From: Candidatus Heimdallarchaeota archaeon
GTDB taxonomy: Archaea; Asgardarchaeota; Heimdallarchaeia; JABLTI01
Reading direction: 5' to 3'
DNA: 64,000 bases
Assembly (NCBI GenBank): GCA_018238155.1
Contig: JABCTZ010000036.1
Span: 372,001 to 436,000 of the forward strand
The notes under the pieces were generated by a model that was not told the origin of the DNA, made no database searches, and saw only the letters and a list, made by a program, of their open reading frames with translations. Each line of letters opens with the position of its first letter. The stretch's first letter is position 1. Position numbers and translations under genes: made by a program. Below, one piece after another: positions 18,933 through 28,541 of this stretch.

Positions 18933-19682
18933 ATGAAAGATAACAACAAAAATTCTTTACTACTAGTAGAAATTTTATCCTCACCATGGTCAACAACAGA
19001 CTACTCTGGTGAGAAAGTAAAAATTACCGGTATGAAAAAATCAGACACAGTTGAGATCAAAGTTTCTGAAATAGATCTGATTGCAAAAATGTTAGAGCAT
19101 GAAGATCCGAAAATACAAATTGGTGCCAAGAAAATTCTCGGTTTGTTTGGTGAAAATGCTAATGCTTACATCAAGCAAATATCAAAGAATTTTAAGCGAT
19201 TTGATGAAAAGGAGCAAATTGAGATAATACTTTCGTTACGAAGAATTGGAACAGAAGAAGCACTAAATGAAATAGGATTAATGATTGATACTAAACCGTC
19301 ATATGATGTTTTGTTTGATACTATCTATTATCTAAGTGAATTGTTAGAAGATTTTCCTGTTTTGGGTCTATCAACTATTTTGAAATGTTCCAATAATAGA
19401 GATATGTGGATAATGCTTGAAGGAAGCTTTAGGGAATCTCTGATTGTTGGTCAAGATCCAAATCGAGAAGCACTCAATGATCTTTCAACCAAAATAAAAC
19501 GTGAACCACCAATTGGTATAAGTCAAGAAATGGAGAAAGACCGGATTCAATTAGATTATACATTTGATAGAATAGCAGAAACAGTAATTCTAATATTTCA
19601 ATTGGAAAAAAGCACTAAAAAAGAGGAAAGCAAAGAAGCCAAAAAATTACTTAAAAGAATAAAATCACTGGTTAAAGATTGA
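18933..19682 (+). CDS. HEAT-repeat-like protein of unknown function
   Basis: 249 residues, soluble and helical. Segments such as EHEDPKIQIGAKKILGLFGE and KEQIEIILSLRRIGTEEALN have the helix-turn-helix pattern of HEAT repeats. The C-terminus is a charged helix (ESKEAKKLLKRIKSLVKD). I recognise no enzyme motif. Repeats of this kind bind other proteins. It is alone on its strand, with short flanking gaps. Confidence 0.55.
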   Translation: MKDNNKNSLLLVEILSSPWSTTDYSGEKVKITGMKKSDTVEIKVSEIDLIAKMLEHEDPKIQIGAKKILGLFGENANAYIKQISKNFKRFDEKEQIEIILSLRRIGTEEALNEIGLMIDTKPSYDVLFDTIYYLSELLEDFPVLGLSTILKCSNNRDMWIMLEGSFRESLIVGQDPNREALNDLSTKIKREPPIGISQEMEKDRIQLDYTFDRIAETVILIFQLEKSTKKEESKEAKKLLKRIKSLVKD

Positions 19683-19981
19683 ATGAAATAGTTTGTCTGA
19701 AGAAGGTTTTTACTTAGTGCTAATAGCTTTTTTTCTGAAATTTTTTGATTAAATTCTATAATCAATATTTTTCTTCGATTCCTATACCAAACAAAGAATA
19801 CAATCGATAATACAAGGAAAAAAATAATTGGAATGGTTAAAGTCTAGTAAAGTTGAATCTAGTTCAAACAAATAACAAATCTCCTAATACATGTCTCATT
19901 GTTTTGAAAGTTAAAAATATTAACATTTTTTAAGAAAATTTTATAGTGTCATATTAAAAACTGTTAATGAGATGATTTCAG
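19683..19981. other. Intergenic gap with a possible antisense membrane-protein remnant
   Basis: No intact gene is supported in this 299-base gap. On the minus strand between about 19840 and 19690 an open frame without a start reads PIIFFLVLSIVFFVWYRNRR and continues with a charged tail. That is the pattern of a C-terminal membrane anchor of a surface protein, but it runs on into the antisense of the HEAT-like gene, so chance is possible. The rest is AT-rich promoter-like sequence before the CGGC gene. Confidence 0.25.
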
Positions 19982-20467
19982 ATGAAAATTGGTATAATTA
20001 TCTGTAGCCGGTATCAAACATGTGATGGTGGGAAGTGTTTTCGAGCAGTTAATAATCGTGAAGGTGCATTCCGAAGATATTCAAAAGATGAACCCTTAGA
20101 AGTTGTTGTTTTCACTTCTTGTGGTGGTTGTCCTGGAGGCAATATTGAAATTACTGCTGCTAATGGAGCAAAGAAATATGGTGCAGAAGCAATTCATCTT
20201 GCGACTGGTCTTTTAGCTGGTTATCCTCCTTGCAAATATCTGTCAACACATATTAAATTTCTAAAAGAACAAACAGGTTTACCTGTCATTGTTGGCACTC
20301 ATCCAATGCCTACTAACTATATTACTATGCATAAGAAGGTTGGTGATTGGTCAAAACACCATCTCGAGTTAATGGAAAAATTCGATCTTCTTCACCCCGA
20401 AGAAACAGTAAAATATGATTCCACTCGTCCTGATTACGTTTCTATATTACAGAAAGAAGTGAAGTAA
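19982..20467 (+). CDS. CGGC domain-containing protein
   Basis: 161 residues. It begins MKIGIIICSRYQTCDGGKCFR and has TSCGGCPGGN near residue 45, the eponymous C-G-G-C of the CGGC family, plus GYPPCKYL and GTHPMPTNY. These are putative metal- or cluster-binding proteins common in anaerobic archaea and bacteria. The reaction is not known. It ends about 100 bases before the radical-SAM gene on the same strand. Confidence 0.85.
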   Translation: MKIGIIICSRYQTCDGGKCFRAVNNREGAFRRYSKDEPLEVVVFTSCGGCPGGNIEITAANGAKKYGAEAIHLATGLLAGYPPCKYLSTHIKFLKEQTGLPVIVGTHPMPTNYITMHKKVGDWSKHHLELMEKFDLLHPEETVKYDSTRPDYVSILQKEVK

Positions 20468-20572
20468 ATTCACTTTATCTCGAATTTTTTTCTTTTAGTA
20501 TTTACTATCAAAAGATTAAATTTCTACTTAAGCATATATTTAATGTAATTTATGTATCGAAGATGATTATTA

Positions 20573-21523
20573 TTGAAAAAAAGTTACAAATACATTTATG
20601 GTCCTGTGCCATCAAGACGATTAGGAAAATCACTTGGTATAAGTCCCATCCCTGAAAAAACATGTAATTATTCATGTGTATATTGCCAAATTGGTCGAAC
20701 TACTCATTTTACTAACACTCGAGAGGATTTTTTCCCTAGAGATGAAATTCTAGAAGAAATTAAAGATGCTGTAGAGCAATTGGATTTTGATTATATTACT
20801 TTCGTTGGAGAAGGTGAACCCACTTTAAGTAAAAGTTTAGGCTGGTTAATAGTTGAAACTAAAAAGTTAACCGATAAACCTGTTGCAGTAATTACTAATG
20901 GAGCATTGTTATATGATCCTCAAGTTAGAAAAGAATTGCTTGAAGCAGATGTGATTCTTCCTACGTTAGATGCAACTACTCAAGAATTATTTAAAAAAGT
21001 AAACAGACCAAAGAAAGAATTAGATATCGAAAAAATAATCCAAGGATTCCATGATTTTCGCGAAAAATATACCGGACAAATATGGATGGAAGTTATGCTA
21101 GTTGCTGGATTGAATGATTCTGAAGAAAATATTGCTGCAATTAAAGAAGTACTGAATCAAATCAAATGTGAACGAGTGTATGTCAACGTGCCAATACGCC
21201 CACCTGCTGAAAAATGGGTGAAAATTCCATCAAAAGAACGTGTTATTGAAATCTGTAAAATCTTGAATGCAGAAAATATTGATTCATATGAACAAACAGA
21301 AGGGATTCATATTGATAAGGAAAAAGACCTCAAAGAGGAAATTCTAAAGACAACGTTAAGGCATCCTTTACGCGAATCACAAATAATATCAATGTTAGAC
21401 CTCCCTAAGGAAGAGATTATGCAATTATTACGCGAAATGGAAACAAGTGGTGTAATTAGAAAAAAAATTTACAACGAAAAAACTTTCTGGGTTAGAACAA
21501 AACAAAAAGAAAAAAAGAACTAG
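20573..21523 (+). CDS. Radical SAM protein of the COG0731 type
   Basis: 316 residues starting at TTG 20573; the only nearby ATG (20563) is out of frame. The N-terminus YGPVPSRRLGKSLGISPIP and the cluster motif C-x3-C-x2-C (CNYSCVYC, about 33-40), followed by GEGEPTLS, mark the COG0731 family of Fe-S oxidoreductases related to TYW1-like enzymes. The last 60 residues look like a winged helix (RESQIISMLDLPKEEIMQLL), so it may bind nucleic acid. The substrate is unknown. The archaeal TYW1 of wybutosine synthesis is a related but different group. Confidence 0.85.
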   Translation: MKKSYKYIYGPVPSRRLGKSLGISPIPEKTCNYSCVYCQIGRTTHFTNTREDFFPRDEILEEIKDAVEQLDFDYITFVGEGEPTLSKSLGWLIVETKKLTDKPVAVITNGALLYDPQVRKELLEADVILPTLDATTQELFKKVNRPKKELDIEKIIQGFHDFREKYTGQIWMEVMLVAGLNDSEENIAAIKEVLNQIKCERVYVNVPIRPPAEKWVKIPSKERVIEICKILNAENIDSYEQTEGIHIDKEKDLKEEILKTTLRHPLRESQIISMLDLPKEEIMQLLREMETSGVIRKKIYNEKTFWVRTKQKEKKN

Positions 21524-21609
21524 TTTGGAATTAACTAATAAAGTATATCAATATTAATTAAGAAAATTAAGAAATAAGTTTGAACATTGCAAGGTTGGTT
21601 CAATGACCA

Positions 21610-21650
21610 CCACAAAATCGATTTTTGTGGCTTAACACTTTTTTTTTTTA
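21610..21650 (+). terminator. Hairpin plus T-tract downstream of the radical-SAM gene
   Basis: CCACAAAA at 21610-21617 and TTTTGTGG at 21623-21630 form a perfect 8-bp stem with a 5-base loop, followed 8 bases later by eleven T. It lies between the radical-SAM and nitrilase genes and looks like an intrinsic-type terminator. It also argues that the nitrilase starts at ATG 21734 and not at the upstream in-frame TTG. Confidence 0.55.
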
Positions 21651-21733
21651 ACTCCGAATTAAAGAGAAATCTAGTTTGGATTTCAAAAGAGAGAGAAAAA
21701 TTTTACATCTATATTGTTTTACTATTTAGTATT

Positions 21734-22753
21734 ATGAACCATCGAACCCTCAAATTTAAAGTTGCAGTTGTACAGGACTCATCGGCTATTATGGATAAGA
21801 AAAAATGCTTAGAAAAAGTAGAGCAACTGACTAAAGAAGCAGTAAGCAATGAAGCAAACTTAGTATTGTTTCCCGAAGCATTTATCCCTGCATATCCTAG
21901 AGGATTAATCTTTGGTGCAAAAGTGGGTAGTCGATCTGATAAAGGAAAAGATGATTTTGCTCGCTATTGGCAAAACTCAATTGAAATTCCAAGTGAAGAT
22001 ATTTCTATTCTTGGTGAAATTGCCAAATCTAATAGTGTCTATCTTATCGTTGGAATAATAGAACGTGATAGTAAAAGCAAAGGTGGAACACTTTATTGTT
22101 CAATGGTTTATTTTGACCCCAATGGAAACTATCTAGGTAAACACCGAAAATTGAAACCAACTGGCTCTGAAAGATTAATCTGGGGCGAAGGTGATGGTAG
22201 CACTTTGACTGTTATTGAGACCCCATTTGGTAAAATTGGTGGATTAATTTGTTGGGAAAATTATATGCCTTTGGCAAGAACAGCAATTTATGGAAAAGGT
22301 GTAGATATCTATTTAGCTCCAACAGCAGATGCTCGAGAGCAATGGCAGTCAACTATTAAGCATATTGCTTTAGAGGGAAGATGTTTTGTCCTCTCATGTA
22401 ATCAATTTGTAACCAAGGAAATGTATCCTAAGGATTTGGCTTGTTATGATGATTTGAAAGATTCTCCTGATATAATGTCTCGAGGTGGGAGTGCAATAAT
22501 TGATCCAAATGGTAATTATTTAGCCGGTCCGTTATTTGACTCAACCGGAATTCTTTACGCTGATCTTGATCTTTCCCTAATAGCAAAAAGTCGATTTGAT
22601 TTTGATGTTGTAGGTCATTATTCTCGACCAGATATTTTTCAATTAACTGTTAATGAGTTTGAACAAAAATCAGTTATCTTGAAAAAAAGAAAGCATAAAT
22701 TGTTTGGAAAATACCGAAAAAATAGTTTTGGACGGAAAGAAGTTATTGAATAA
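21734..22753 (+). CDS. Nitrilase (carbon-nitrogen hydrolase)
   Basis: 339 residues from ATG 21734, matching the usual nitrilase length. The catalytic triad is visible: Glu in LVLFPEAFIPAYPRG, Lys in KHRKLKPT and Cys in ICWENYMPLAR. The FPEAFIPAYP and CWENYMP contexts fit true nitrilases, which hydrolyse nitriles to acids and ammonia, better than amidases or N-carbamoyl hydrolases. The enzyme acts in the cytoplasm, usually as spiral oligomers. It may be coupled to the small downstream gene. The physiological substrate is not evident. Confidence 0.88.
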   Translation: MNHRTLKFKVAVVQDSSAIMDKKKCLEKVEQLTKEAVSNEANLVLFPEAFIPAYPRGLIFGAKVGSRSDKGKDDFARYWQNSIEIPSEDISILGEIAKSNSVYLIVGIIERDSKSKGGTLYCSMVYFDPNGNYLGKHRKLKPTGSERLIWGEGDGSTLTVIETPFGKIGGLICWENYMPLARTAIYGKGVDIYLAPTADAREQWQSTIKHIALEGRCFVLSCNQFVTKEMYPKDLACYDDLKDSPDIMSRGGSAIIDPNGNYLAGPLFDSTGILYADLDLSLIAKSRFDFDVVGHYSRPDIFQLTVNEFEQKSVILKKRKHKLFGKYRKNSFGRKEVIE

Positions 22754-22763
22754 TAAATATCTA

Positions 22764-22982
22764 ATGGGTAGCATTTCTTTGACAAGCATTGATATGGAAA
22801 TTTCTTCACCTCGACATTTATTTGAGATTCTTAAAACTATATCAGAGCTGTTTTGTAAGTTATCTCTTCTAGAAGATAAATTTGAAATTGAAATGAATAA
22901 ACATAATGTACCAGAAGATAATAGAATTGCAGTGCATTATCACATGGTGAGTGGAGAAATAGCTGAATTCAAATTCGAATAA
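22764..22982 (+). CDS. Small protein downstream of nitrilase
   Basis: 72 residues from ATG 22764, ten bases after the nitrilase stop. The sequence is a helical middle (HLFEILKTISELFCKLSLLE) flanked by short strands and an acidic end. I recognise no family. Close spacing suggests co-transcription with the nitrilase. An upstream in-frame TTG at 22704 would overlap the nitrilase and is less likely. Confidence 0.45.
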   Translation: MGSISLTSIDMEISSPRHLFEILKTISELFCKLSLLEDKFEIEMNKHNVPEDNRIAVHYHMVSGEIAEFKFE

Positions 22983-23035
22983 TAGTAATAAAATTCACAA
23001 AAAAAGGATTTTTTCAGCTAAAATTCAAAGAGTTG

Positions 23036-23228
23036 AATATTAAAGATTTATAGAAGGAACAAGATATTTTTTATTAAATATGCAGAATATAATGTATGGA
23101 CAGGAGATAATACAAGAGACATTTTAAGCAATCTTTCGAATGAAGAATATTTACTAGATTTATGTGTGCCACCATTTACAGATAGAATAAACACAATACA
23201 AAATCTAATGAAATTCATTCCTTTGTAG
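23036..23228 (+). pseudogene. Remnant resembling a DinB-like domain
   Basis: An open frame without a start codon reads KYAEYNVWTGDNTRDILSNL, then SNEEYLLDL and a TAG at 23226. The Y-N-x-W-x6-R and later hydrophobic helix pattern resembles the first two helices of DinB/YfiT-like four-helix bundles. A stop codon lies just upstream and the rest of the domain is missing, so it is a fragment if real. The similarity is from pattern memory only. Confidence 0.3.
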
Positions 23229-23250
23229 ACTTAGCAATGAAATACCAATT

Positions 23251-24549
23251 TCAATTTGTTTGAATTTTTATTTTAATACCTAACTTTACTAATTTTCTAA
23301 AGAAGAATTTTTCTACTTCGGGTTCTTCTACTGTTCTAGAGAAATTAATAATAAATTTATCATTAAAACTAATAATTGCGCAACCTGTAGTAATTGTAGA
23401 ACTAGGTGCAAGAATGAAGTCGAAATCTTCTATTTCATTTGCAAAAGCTTCCGGCATGGTCACTCTTCCAATATTGCTCAGTTTTCCTGAATTTTGTTTT
23501 TCGCCCATTTTTTCAAAAATAATCTTACCAAATAATTTCTTGATAAAAAGAGGAACGAACCGTATATACGGATAGTATTCACCCCTTACATTTCGAGAAA
23601 TATATTTTTTAAGATCTCTTTTTGCAGCGTCTTTTCTCAATGTGTGATGTATGATATTTGTTATCTCATCAAAACTATGTTTGCCCAATTGAGGATCTAT
23701 ACCAGGAGTAACCATGAAACTGAAATTTCTCATAGTTTTGGAAGGAAATGGATTTCTAAGATTTACTGGGACAGCTATTCTAATTGGTTTCATATATTTC
23801 TTTCTTTTTTCTGTAGGGATGTTAAACAGTGTATCTTGAAGTGCTTCAATGTATATACTGGTTAGTAATTCTGTTATTGAAATCTTCATAGCTCGAGCCA
23901 CTTGTAAGAGTTGTTTAACAGACATTGTAGCAGAAATGATATGAAATACTCCTGTTTCTACTTTTGTAAAAGGAGTTTTATAACCGGCTCCATTTACTTG
24001 AGGATTTGGCAGATTTTTTCCATAATTGCTTTTGTAAGAATCATCATATTCCTCAGGATGAGGTGCTTGCTTATATCTAAACAAATCATCCCAATCGTTT
24101 GTTCTCACCCCTCGTAAGAAAAGGTAATCTGCAATCAATGCTCGCAAGAAAGTTATTCCACCTAAACCATCTGTTAAACAATGATGAAATTCTATTGCTA
24201 TTCTGTTATAGTAAGCTTTTACTCTAAACAGAAAAGTACCTGCTTTGTGAACTGGCATGAATTGAGCGGGATATTTTGTCTCTGCATGAATCCTTGGAGA
24301 ATTTCGGTTTTCTTCAAAGTAACTCCAAAATAAACCTGTTTTTAATGTTACATTGAAATAAGGAAATCGTTCCATCATTCTGTTAAGAGACATTTGCAAG
24401 TCTGCTAAATTCACACGTTCTTTTAGTGTACATGAGACTCGAAAAATATTCGTTGATCGTTTAGATTTCATCAAACTAAAAATAGTTGCTGCATTATCTA
24501 ATCTGTACCATTGATTTGTAAATATTCTCTTCTGAGGTAATTTAGCCAT
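23251..24549 (-). CDS. Condensation-domain / alcohol acyltransferase fold enzyme
   Basis: 432 residues from ATG 24549 (a TTG 36 bases upstream is in frame). The active-site motif HHCLTDGLGG matches the HHxxxDG of the chloramphenicol-acetyltransferase-like superfamily, which includes NRPS condensation domains, alcohol O-acetyltransferases, PapA and wax-ester/DGAT enzymes. A later segment has the DFIL and FSRTVEEPEVEKFF pattern near the usual second structural motif. Such stand-alone enzymes transfer acyl groups from a thioester to an alcohol or amine. With the acyl-chain synthase 13 kb away, lipid or polyketide esterification is an attractive but unproven role. Confidence 0.75.
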   Translation of the reverse strand: MAKLPQKRIFTNQWYRLDNAATIFSLMKSKRSTNIFRVSCTLKERVNLADLQMSLNRMMERFPYFNVTLKTGLFWSYFEENRNSPRIHAETKYPAQFMPVHKAGTFLFRVKAYYNRIAIEFHHCLTDGLGGITFLRALIADYLFLRGVRTNDWDDLFRYKQAPHPEEYDDSYKSNYGKNLPNPQVNGAGYKTPFTKVETGVFHIISATMSVKQLLQVARAMKISITELLTSIYIEALQDTLFNIPTEKRKKYMKPIRIAVPVNLRNPFPSKTMRNFSFMVTPGIDPQLGKHSFDEITNIIHHTLRKDAAKRDLKKYISRNVRGEYYPYIRFVPLFIKKLFGKIIFEKMGEKQNSGKLSNIGRVTMPEAFANEIEDFDFILAPSSTITTGCAIISFNDKFIINFSRTVEEPEVEKFFFRKLVKLGIKIKIQTN

Positions 24550-24803
24550 TTTATTCTCAGAATATGGTTGATTTACTTTGGACAATAATGAAACTACCTA
24601 TTAAGTTTAAGATTATGCTTTCTTGCATTTAATAAGTATTAAATTTTGCTATTTATTACATCATAGAAAGCGGCAATTTTTATTAGAAAATAAAGTCTTC
24701 TTTACTTTTTTTCAGATTTACATTGAATACGGAGTTTGCTTAGCTTATATTTGTCTATTTTATAGATTAGTTTTATTAGTTTCTTTTCATAATAATAGAT
24801 ATT

Positions 24804-25460
24804 ATGAATCGTAAATGGAAAATAGTGATTATTGTTTTCACAATAATTATTATTATCATTGGTAGTATTATGGGAATAATTGTTCTTCTAAATTTACCTG
24901 ATGGAGGTTTGCCATTACCAAATAATCCTCCTGGAGCACCGATTCTATTATTTCCTGTTGAAAACACAGGTGTATTGATAACGCTAGATGCTTTCATCTG
25001 GGACAATGTATCTGGGTTTGTACATAATGGTATTGATTTTGGTATTAATGATACTGCAACAATAATTGCTTCTTGCAATATGACTTGTAATGATAAGAAT
25101 TTGTTTTACAATGATCTAGGGGATCATTGGCAAGCCGGTGCATCATTTACAATTAATGAGGACTATGAATTGTTTATTGCTTTCGAATCTTTTGCTGAGA
25201 ATGAAACCTTTGGAAATATTCAGCTTGAAGCTATTTTGGTTGAAATTGGGCAAGAAGTCACTCGAGGAGAATTGGTAGGTTATTTATTATATCATCGAGC
25301 TGGAGCTCACATACACTTTATGTTACAAAAAAATAATGAACCTGTATGTCCCTATCAGTATTTTAGTGCAGAAGCGAAAACAATTTTTGATGGTCTTTGG
25401 GGACAAATAGGTACTAGTGGTAATCCATGCAATGGTACTTCATTGCTATGTTCTCATTAG
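24804..25460 (+). CDS. Membrane-anchored M23/LytM-like protein
   Basis: 218 residues: one N-terminal membrane helix (about 8-30), a proline-rich linker and an extracellular domain. HNGIDFG (His74, Asp78) matches the HxxxD zinc site and AHIHF (His169, His171) the HxH site of LytM/lysostaphin peptidases. VEIGQEVTRGELVGYL is the usual strand before the second site. Four Cys could form disulfides outside the cell. M23 enzymes normally cut peptidoglycan crosslinks; in an archaeon the substrate would have to be something else, or the fold may only bind. Expected location is the outer face of the membrane. Confidence 0.7.
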   Translation: MNRKWKIVIIVFTIIIIIIGSIMGIIVLLNLPDGGLPLPNNPPGAPILLFPVENTGVLITLDAFIWDNVSGFVHNGIDFGINDTATIIASCNMTCNDKNLFYNDLGDHWQAGASFTINEDYELFIAFESFAENETFGNIQLEAILVEIGQEVTRGELVGYLLYHRAGAHIHFMLQKNNEPVCPYQYFSAEAKTIFDGLWGQIGTSGNPCNGTSLLCSH

Positions 25461-25674
25461 ATATTTTTGCTTTTACCAATCTTTTCATTTTATCTATGCA
25501 ACAACATATTTTATCTATGAGTTACCTAATAAATTAGTTAAAAACTTTCAAAAGAAATAGTTAATGATAATTTCCTCAAAGAAATAATAAAGAGAATAAT
25601 ATAGAGATAGTAAATCAACTAATTAACAAACTAATAAGTAAAATTCGTTATCATATTTTGGAGTACGTGTTCAA

Positions 25675-26280
25675 ATGCAAAGAGTAAAGTTCGGGAAGAA
25701 AGTTAGAAAATTTATTGCAGAAATTATACCAATTACATATTCAAAAGACATTTCAACCTATTTTGAAGAAATAGAAGAATTTCGAAAACTAGCACTAAAA
25801 ATACCTGATCAAGAACAAGAGAAATATGAGCAATACTTTGCAAAACATATGACCCATCAAATCAATTTAGTGCAAATCAATCAAAGAAAAATTGAGATGA
25901 AACATAGAGATTGTGTTCATGGTACAAGTAAACAATCTGCGAAATTTAATTCATTGTTAGCTGATCCAAAACTAAAACAGCACATGAGAATATTTTATCA
26001 AAGAGAATATCTGAAAATTTTGAATCCAATGTACTTTCTTGAGCAACTCAAAGAAAATTACAGTAAATATGTTGAAGTTTTGGAAATAACTCAAGCAGAA
26101 TTCAGTGAATGGTTTTTCTTGGGTAGATCTGATTATTTGAAGCAATTATTGCAACCATATATTATCGAGAATAAGCCTTCTGCAAAAGAAAAAGAAATTT
26201 GGATCTATAGAAAGCATACTCAAGAATTAAATCCTGAACGAAAGAAAAAGATGTATGAAAAAGCAGGATTAAATCAATGA
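25675..26280 (+). CDS. Conserved-looking hypothetical helical protein
   Basis: 201 residues, very rich in Lys, Glu and Gln, with no membrane segment or signal. It contains several long amphipathic helices and WFFLGRSDYLKQLLQPYI near residue 143. I do not recognise the family. It has a clear ATG after a long AT-rich leader and is convergent with the MFS gene. Confidence 0.5.
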   Translation: MQRVKFGKKVRKFIAEIIPITYSKDISTYFEEIEEFRKLALKIPDQEQEKYEQYFAKHMTHQINLVQINQRKIEMKHRDCVHGTSKQSAKFNSLLADPKLKQHMRIFYQREYLKILNPMYFLEQLKENYSKYVEVLEITQAEFSEWFFLGRSDYLKQLLQPYIIENKPSAKEKEIWIYRKHTQELNPERKKKMYEKAGLNQ

Positions 26281-26324
26281 AAAAATGTTCTGTTTTCTTT
26301 GTTTAAGCTTTTCAAAGAAAACAA

Positions 26325-27647
26325 TCAATCACCTTTTTCAGCTGGAAGAACAACTTTTTCTGGAGTACTCATCGAATCTTTTCCAAAGACAATGAAAAAC
26401 ACTGTACCGATTATACCAAAAGCTCCCGCGACAAGGAAATTTACCCGTGGACCAACATCTGTTCCAATATTCCATAAAAATGCTCCACCAAAAGCAGCGG
26501 CTGAAACAACCAAATCTCTAATGAGATAATATGTACCAAAAGTGTTTGCTTTCGCATCTTCTGGAGCAAGCTCCATAATCAATGCTTTTCTTGTAGGTTC
26601 ACCAAATTCCTTCAAACCACGAATGACAAAAGCAATTACAAAGAACCAAAATGATTTGCAGAAAATAAGTATAAATGGAAAAGCGGTAAAGAAGATGAAG
26701 GTTGTCACTACAAAAGGCTTCTTTCTATACCTGTCTGCAAAATATGCAACTGGAATATAAATTAGTACAGCAGTTACCATTTCAATTGTTGTTAAAACTC
26801 CAAATTGGATGGTTGTTAATCCATGTGTGTTTACTGCCCAGATGACTACAAAAGCATAAGGGATCTGTTCGGCAAAACGTATCAATATATCCGATATTAA
26901 CAAATACCATAAACTTGAGGGGATGTTTCGGATGGATCGTATCAATTTAATTGGCTTTTTGTCTTTTTTTTCTGGTTCCTTCACCAAAAACCATTGTAAA
27001 ATTGTTGCAACAACAGCTAATCCTATGGCGATTCCAAATGCAATTCGTAATCCCAATATAGTTCCGAATGCATAGATTAGCATTCCACCAAAAATAGGTC
27101 CAAGTGCCATTGGCAATCTTCTGATGAGTGAATGTACTGTTACCCCCATAGTTTGTTTTCTCTTTGGGATGATTTTTGAAATCATGCTCATAATAGCAGG
27201 TAAAGAGATAGCTGTCCAAGAAATAAAAAGCACCGCACCAACAAGTACTGCCCACCAATAAGGAACAAACAAAACAATGCTATAACCTGTTATAGCCATA
27301 ATATTGAATACAACTAGCGCTTTTTTGTAACCAATTTTATCACTTAGAAAACCTCCCGGAAATGAATAGAGTGATGATAAGAGGTTATCCATGCCATTAA
27401 GAAAACCAACAGCGAGTATTCCTCCACCCATTGATATTAGATAGAGAGGGAGAAAACGTTCAGCCATTTTTTCACCCATTCCAACTAAGATAACTACACC
27501 AAGTAATGTAAGCATGCTTGGTTTAAAGAAAGAAGACCATCCCTTTTCTTTAGGATGTTCAGGTGGATCTGGAGTATCAAAAGCTTCATCATGTAATTTA
27601 GATTGTTCTTCTGTTAGAGTATCCTCTGGCAATTTTTGAGAGACCAT
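26325..27647 (-). CDS. Major facilitator superfamily transporter
   Basis: 440 residues with about 12 predicted membrane helices in two bundles, and a charged N-terminal tail of about 45 residues. The loop DKIGYKKALVVF after helix 2 matches MFS motif A, and FADRYRKKPFVV is its counterpart in the second half. The central loop (KEPEKKDKKPIKL) separates the halves. The substrate cannot be inferred; relatives are drug or small-solute antiporters. The HEAT-repeat gene 38 bases upstream on the same strand may share its transcript. Confidence 0.85.
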   Translation of the reverse strand: MVSQKLPEDTLTEEQSKLHDEAFDTPDPPEHPKEKGWSSFFKPSMLTLLGVVILVGMGEKMAERFLPLYLISMGGGILAVGFLNGMDNLLSSLYSFPGGFLSDKIGYKKALVVFNIMAITGYSIVLFVPYWWAVLVGAVLFISWTAISLPAIMSMISKIIPKRKQTMGVTVHSLIRRLPMALGPIFGGMLIYAFGTILGLRIAFGIAIGLAVVATILQWFLVKEPEKKDKKPIKLIRSIRNIPSSLWYLLISDILIRFAEQIPYAFVVIWAVNTHGLTTIQFGVLTTIEMVTAVLIYIPVAYFADRYRKKPFVVTTFIFFTAFPFILIFCKSFWFFVIAFVIRGLKEFGEPTRKALIMELAPEDAKANTFGTYYLIRDLVVSAAAFGGAFLWNIGTDVGPRVNFLVAGAFGIIGTVFFIVFGKDSMSTPEKVVLPAEKGD

Positions 27648-27685
27648 ACTGAATCAAATCGGAATTCTTTATTGAAGATATAAAA

Positions 27686-28189
27686 TTATTCTTTCCTAAC
27701 AATACGAATCCTGCCGTTCAATTTTGGTCGTTCTTCGGGGTATTTTGTTTGAGAACGAGAATCTTCTCCAGCAATTCTGCTTATTGCCCAACAAGCCCAA
27801 TCACGAACTCGAGTGTTTTCATCTTTTGAAGCTTGGTGAAGAACAGGCATAGCTGTAATCGCTGTTTTATCTAATTCGCCTAACATTACTGCTGCATGGC
27901 TACGAAATTCTTTACTATCATCCCGTTTCAAAATATCAATTAATATTGGAACCAATTGACTATTTTTTTCACCTAATTCACCTAAAGAAAGAGCAGCCCA
28001 TTTTCTCACGTCCCAATTATTATCAGTTAAAGAATCAACAAGAGCTTTTCTTATGTTTTTGTCCTTTTTCCCCAATGTCCCAAGCATGTAAGCTGCAACA
28101 GCACGTGATTTAGTATCGCCAGTTTTCAAATCTTTAAGATATCCTTTGATTTCTTCACGACTTGTTTTGATACTATCTTGTCCTACCAT
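27686..28189 (-). CDS. HEAT-repeat protein
   Basis: 167 residues made almost entirely of HEAT/PBS-lyase-type repeats: AVAAYMLGTLGKKDKNIRKA, WDVRKWAALSLGELG, FRSHAAVMLGELD and TRVRDWACWAISRI. Each unit has two helices with the conserved R-x-x-A-A-x-x-L-G core. Such proteins are scaffolds, and PBS-lyase HEAT proteins are common in methanogens and Asgard archaea. It lies just upstream of the MFS gene on the same strand. Confidence 0.8.
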   Translation of the reverse strand: MVGQDSIKTSREEIKGYLKDLKTGDTKSRAVAAYMLGTLGKKDKNIRKALVDSLTDNNWDVRKWAALSLGELGEKNSQLVPILIDILKRDDSKEFRSHAAVMLGELDKTAITAMPVLHQASKDENTRVRDWACWAISRIAGEDSRSQTKYPEERPKLNGRIRIVRKE

Positions 28190-28541
28190 TTTTTCACCTT
28201 ACAACAAAAATATACTATGTCTTTCCAATAATTATTCTCTAATGTAATTAAAAAAATAGCGGTTGCGTATTTAAACTCAAAACATCAGATTAACCATTCA
28301 GACAAAAAATAAAATAGACGGTTTGTTGGACTTGTACTAATTATGCCAAATTTCTAACACTTCTAGTTGATATCATTGTGAGTGAGCTATGTTCGTATAT
28401 AATAATAGAATCCGATGTAGTTTTGATATTCAAGAAATAATCTTACTATGTTTCACAAGAATATCATACTCGATGGAGTCTATGCTAAACATCACATACT
28501 TGCAAACGATCTAGTTTAAGATAAGAATTGGTTATCCGTTG
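28190..28541. other. Intergenic gap between two leftward genes
   Basis: No gene or RNA is supported in this 352-base stretch. A short plus-strand open frame ending at about 28518 (FHKNIILDGVYAKHHILAND) has a coding look and could be a decayed fragment, but has no start and no recognisable family. The part next to 28190 is AT-rich and is the likely promoter of the HEAT/MFS pair. Confidence 0.3.

Noticed and set aside
21587..21733. Longer nitrilase N-terminus from TTG 21587
   Set aside because: This stretch contains a hairpin and T-run that looks like a terminator, and the family fits ATG 21734.
28440..28520. Transposase fragment
   Set aside because: A short coding-like frame is present, but there is no start, no terminal repeats and no recognisable transposase motif.
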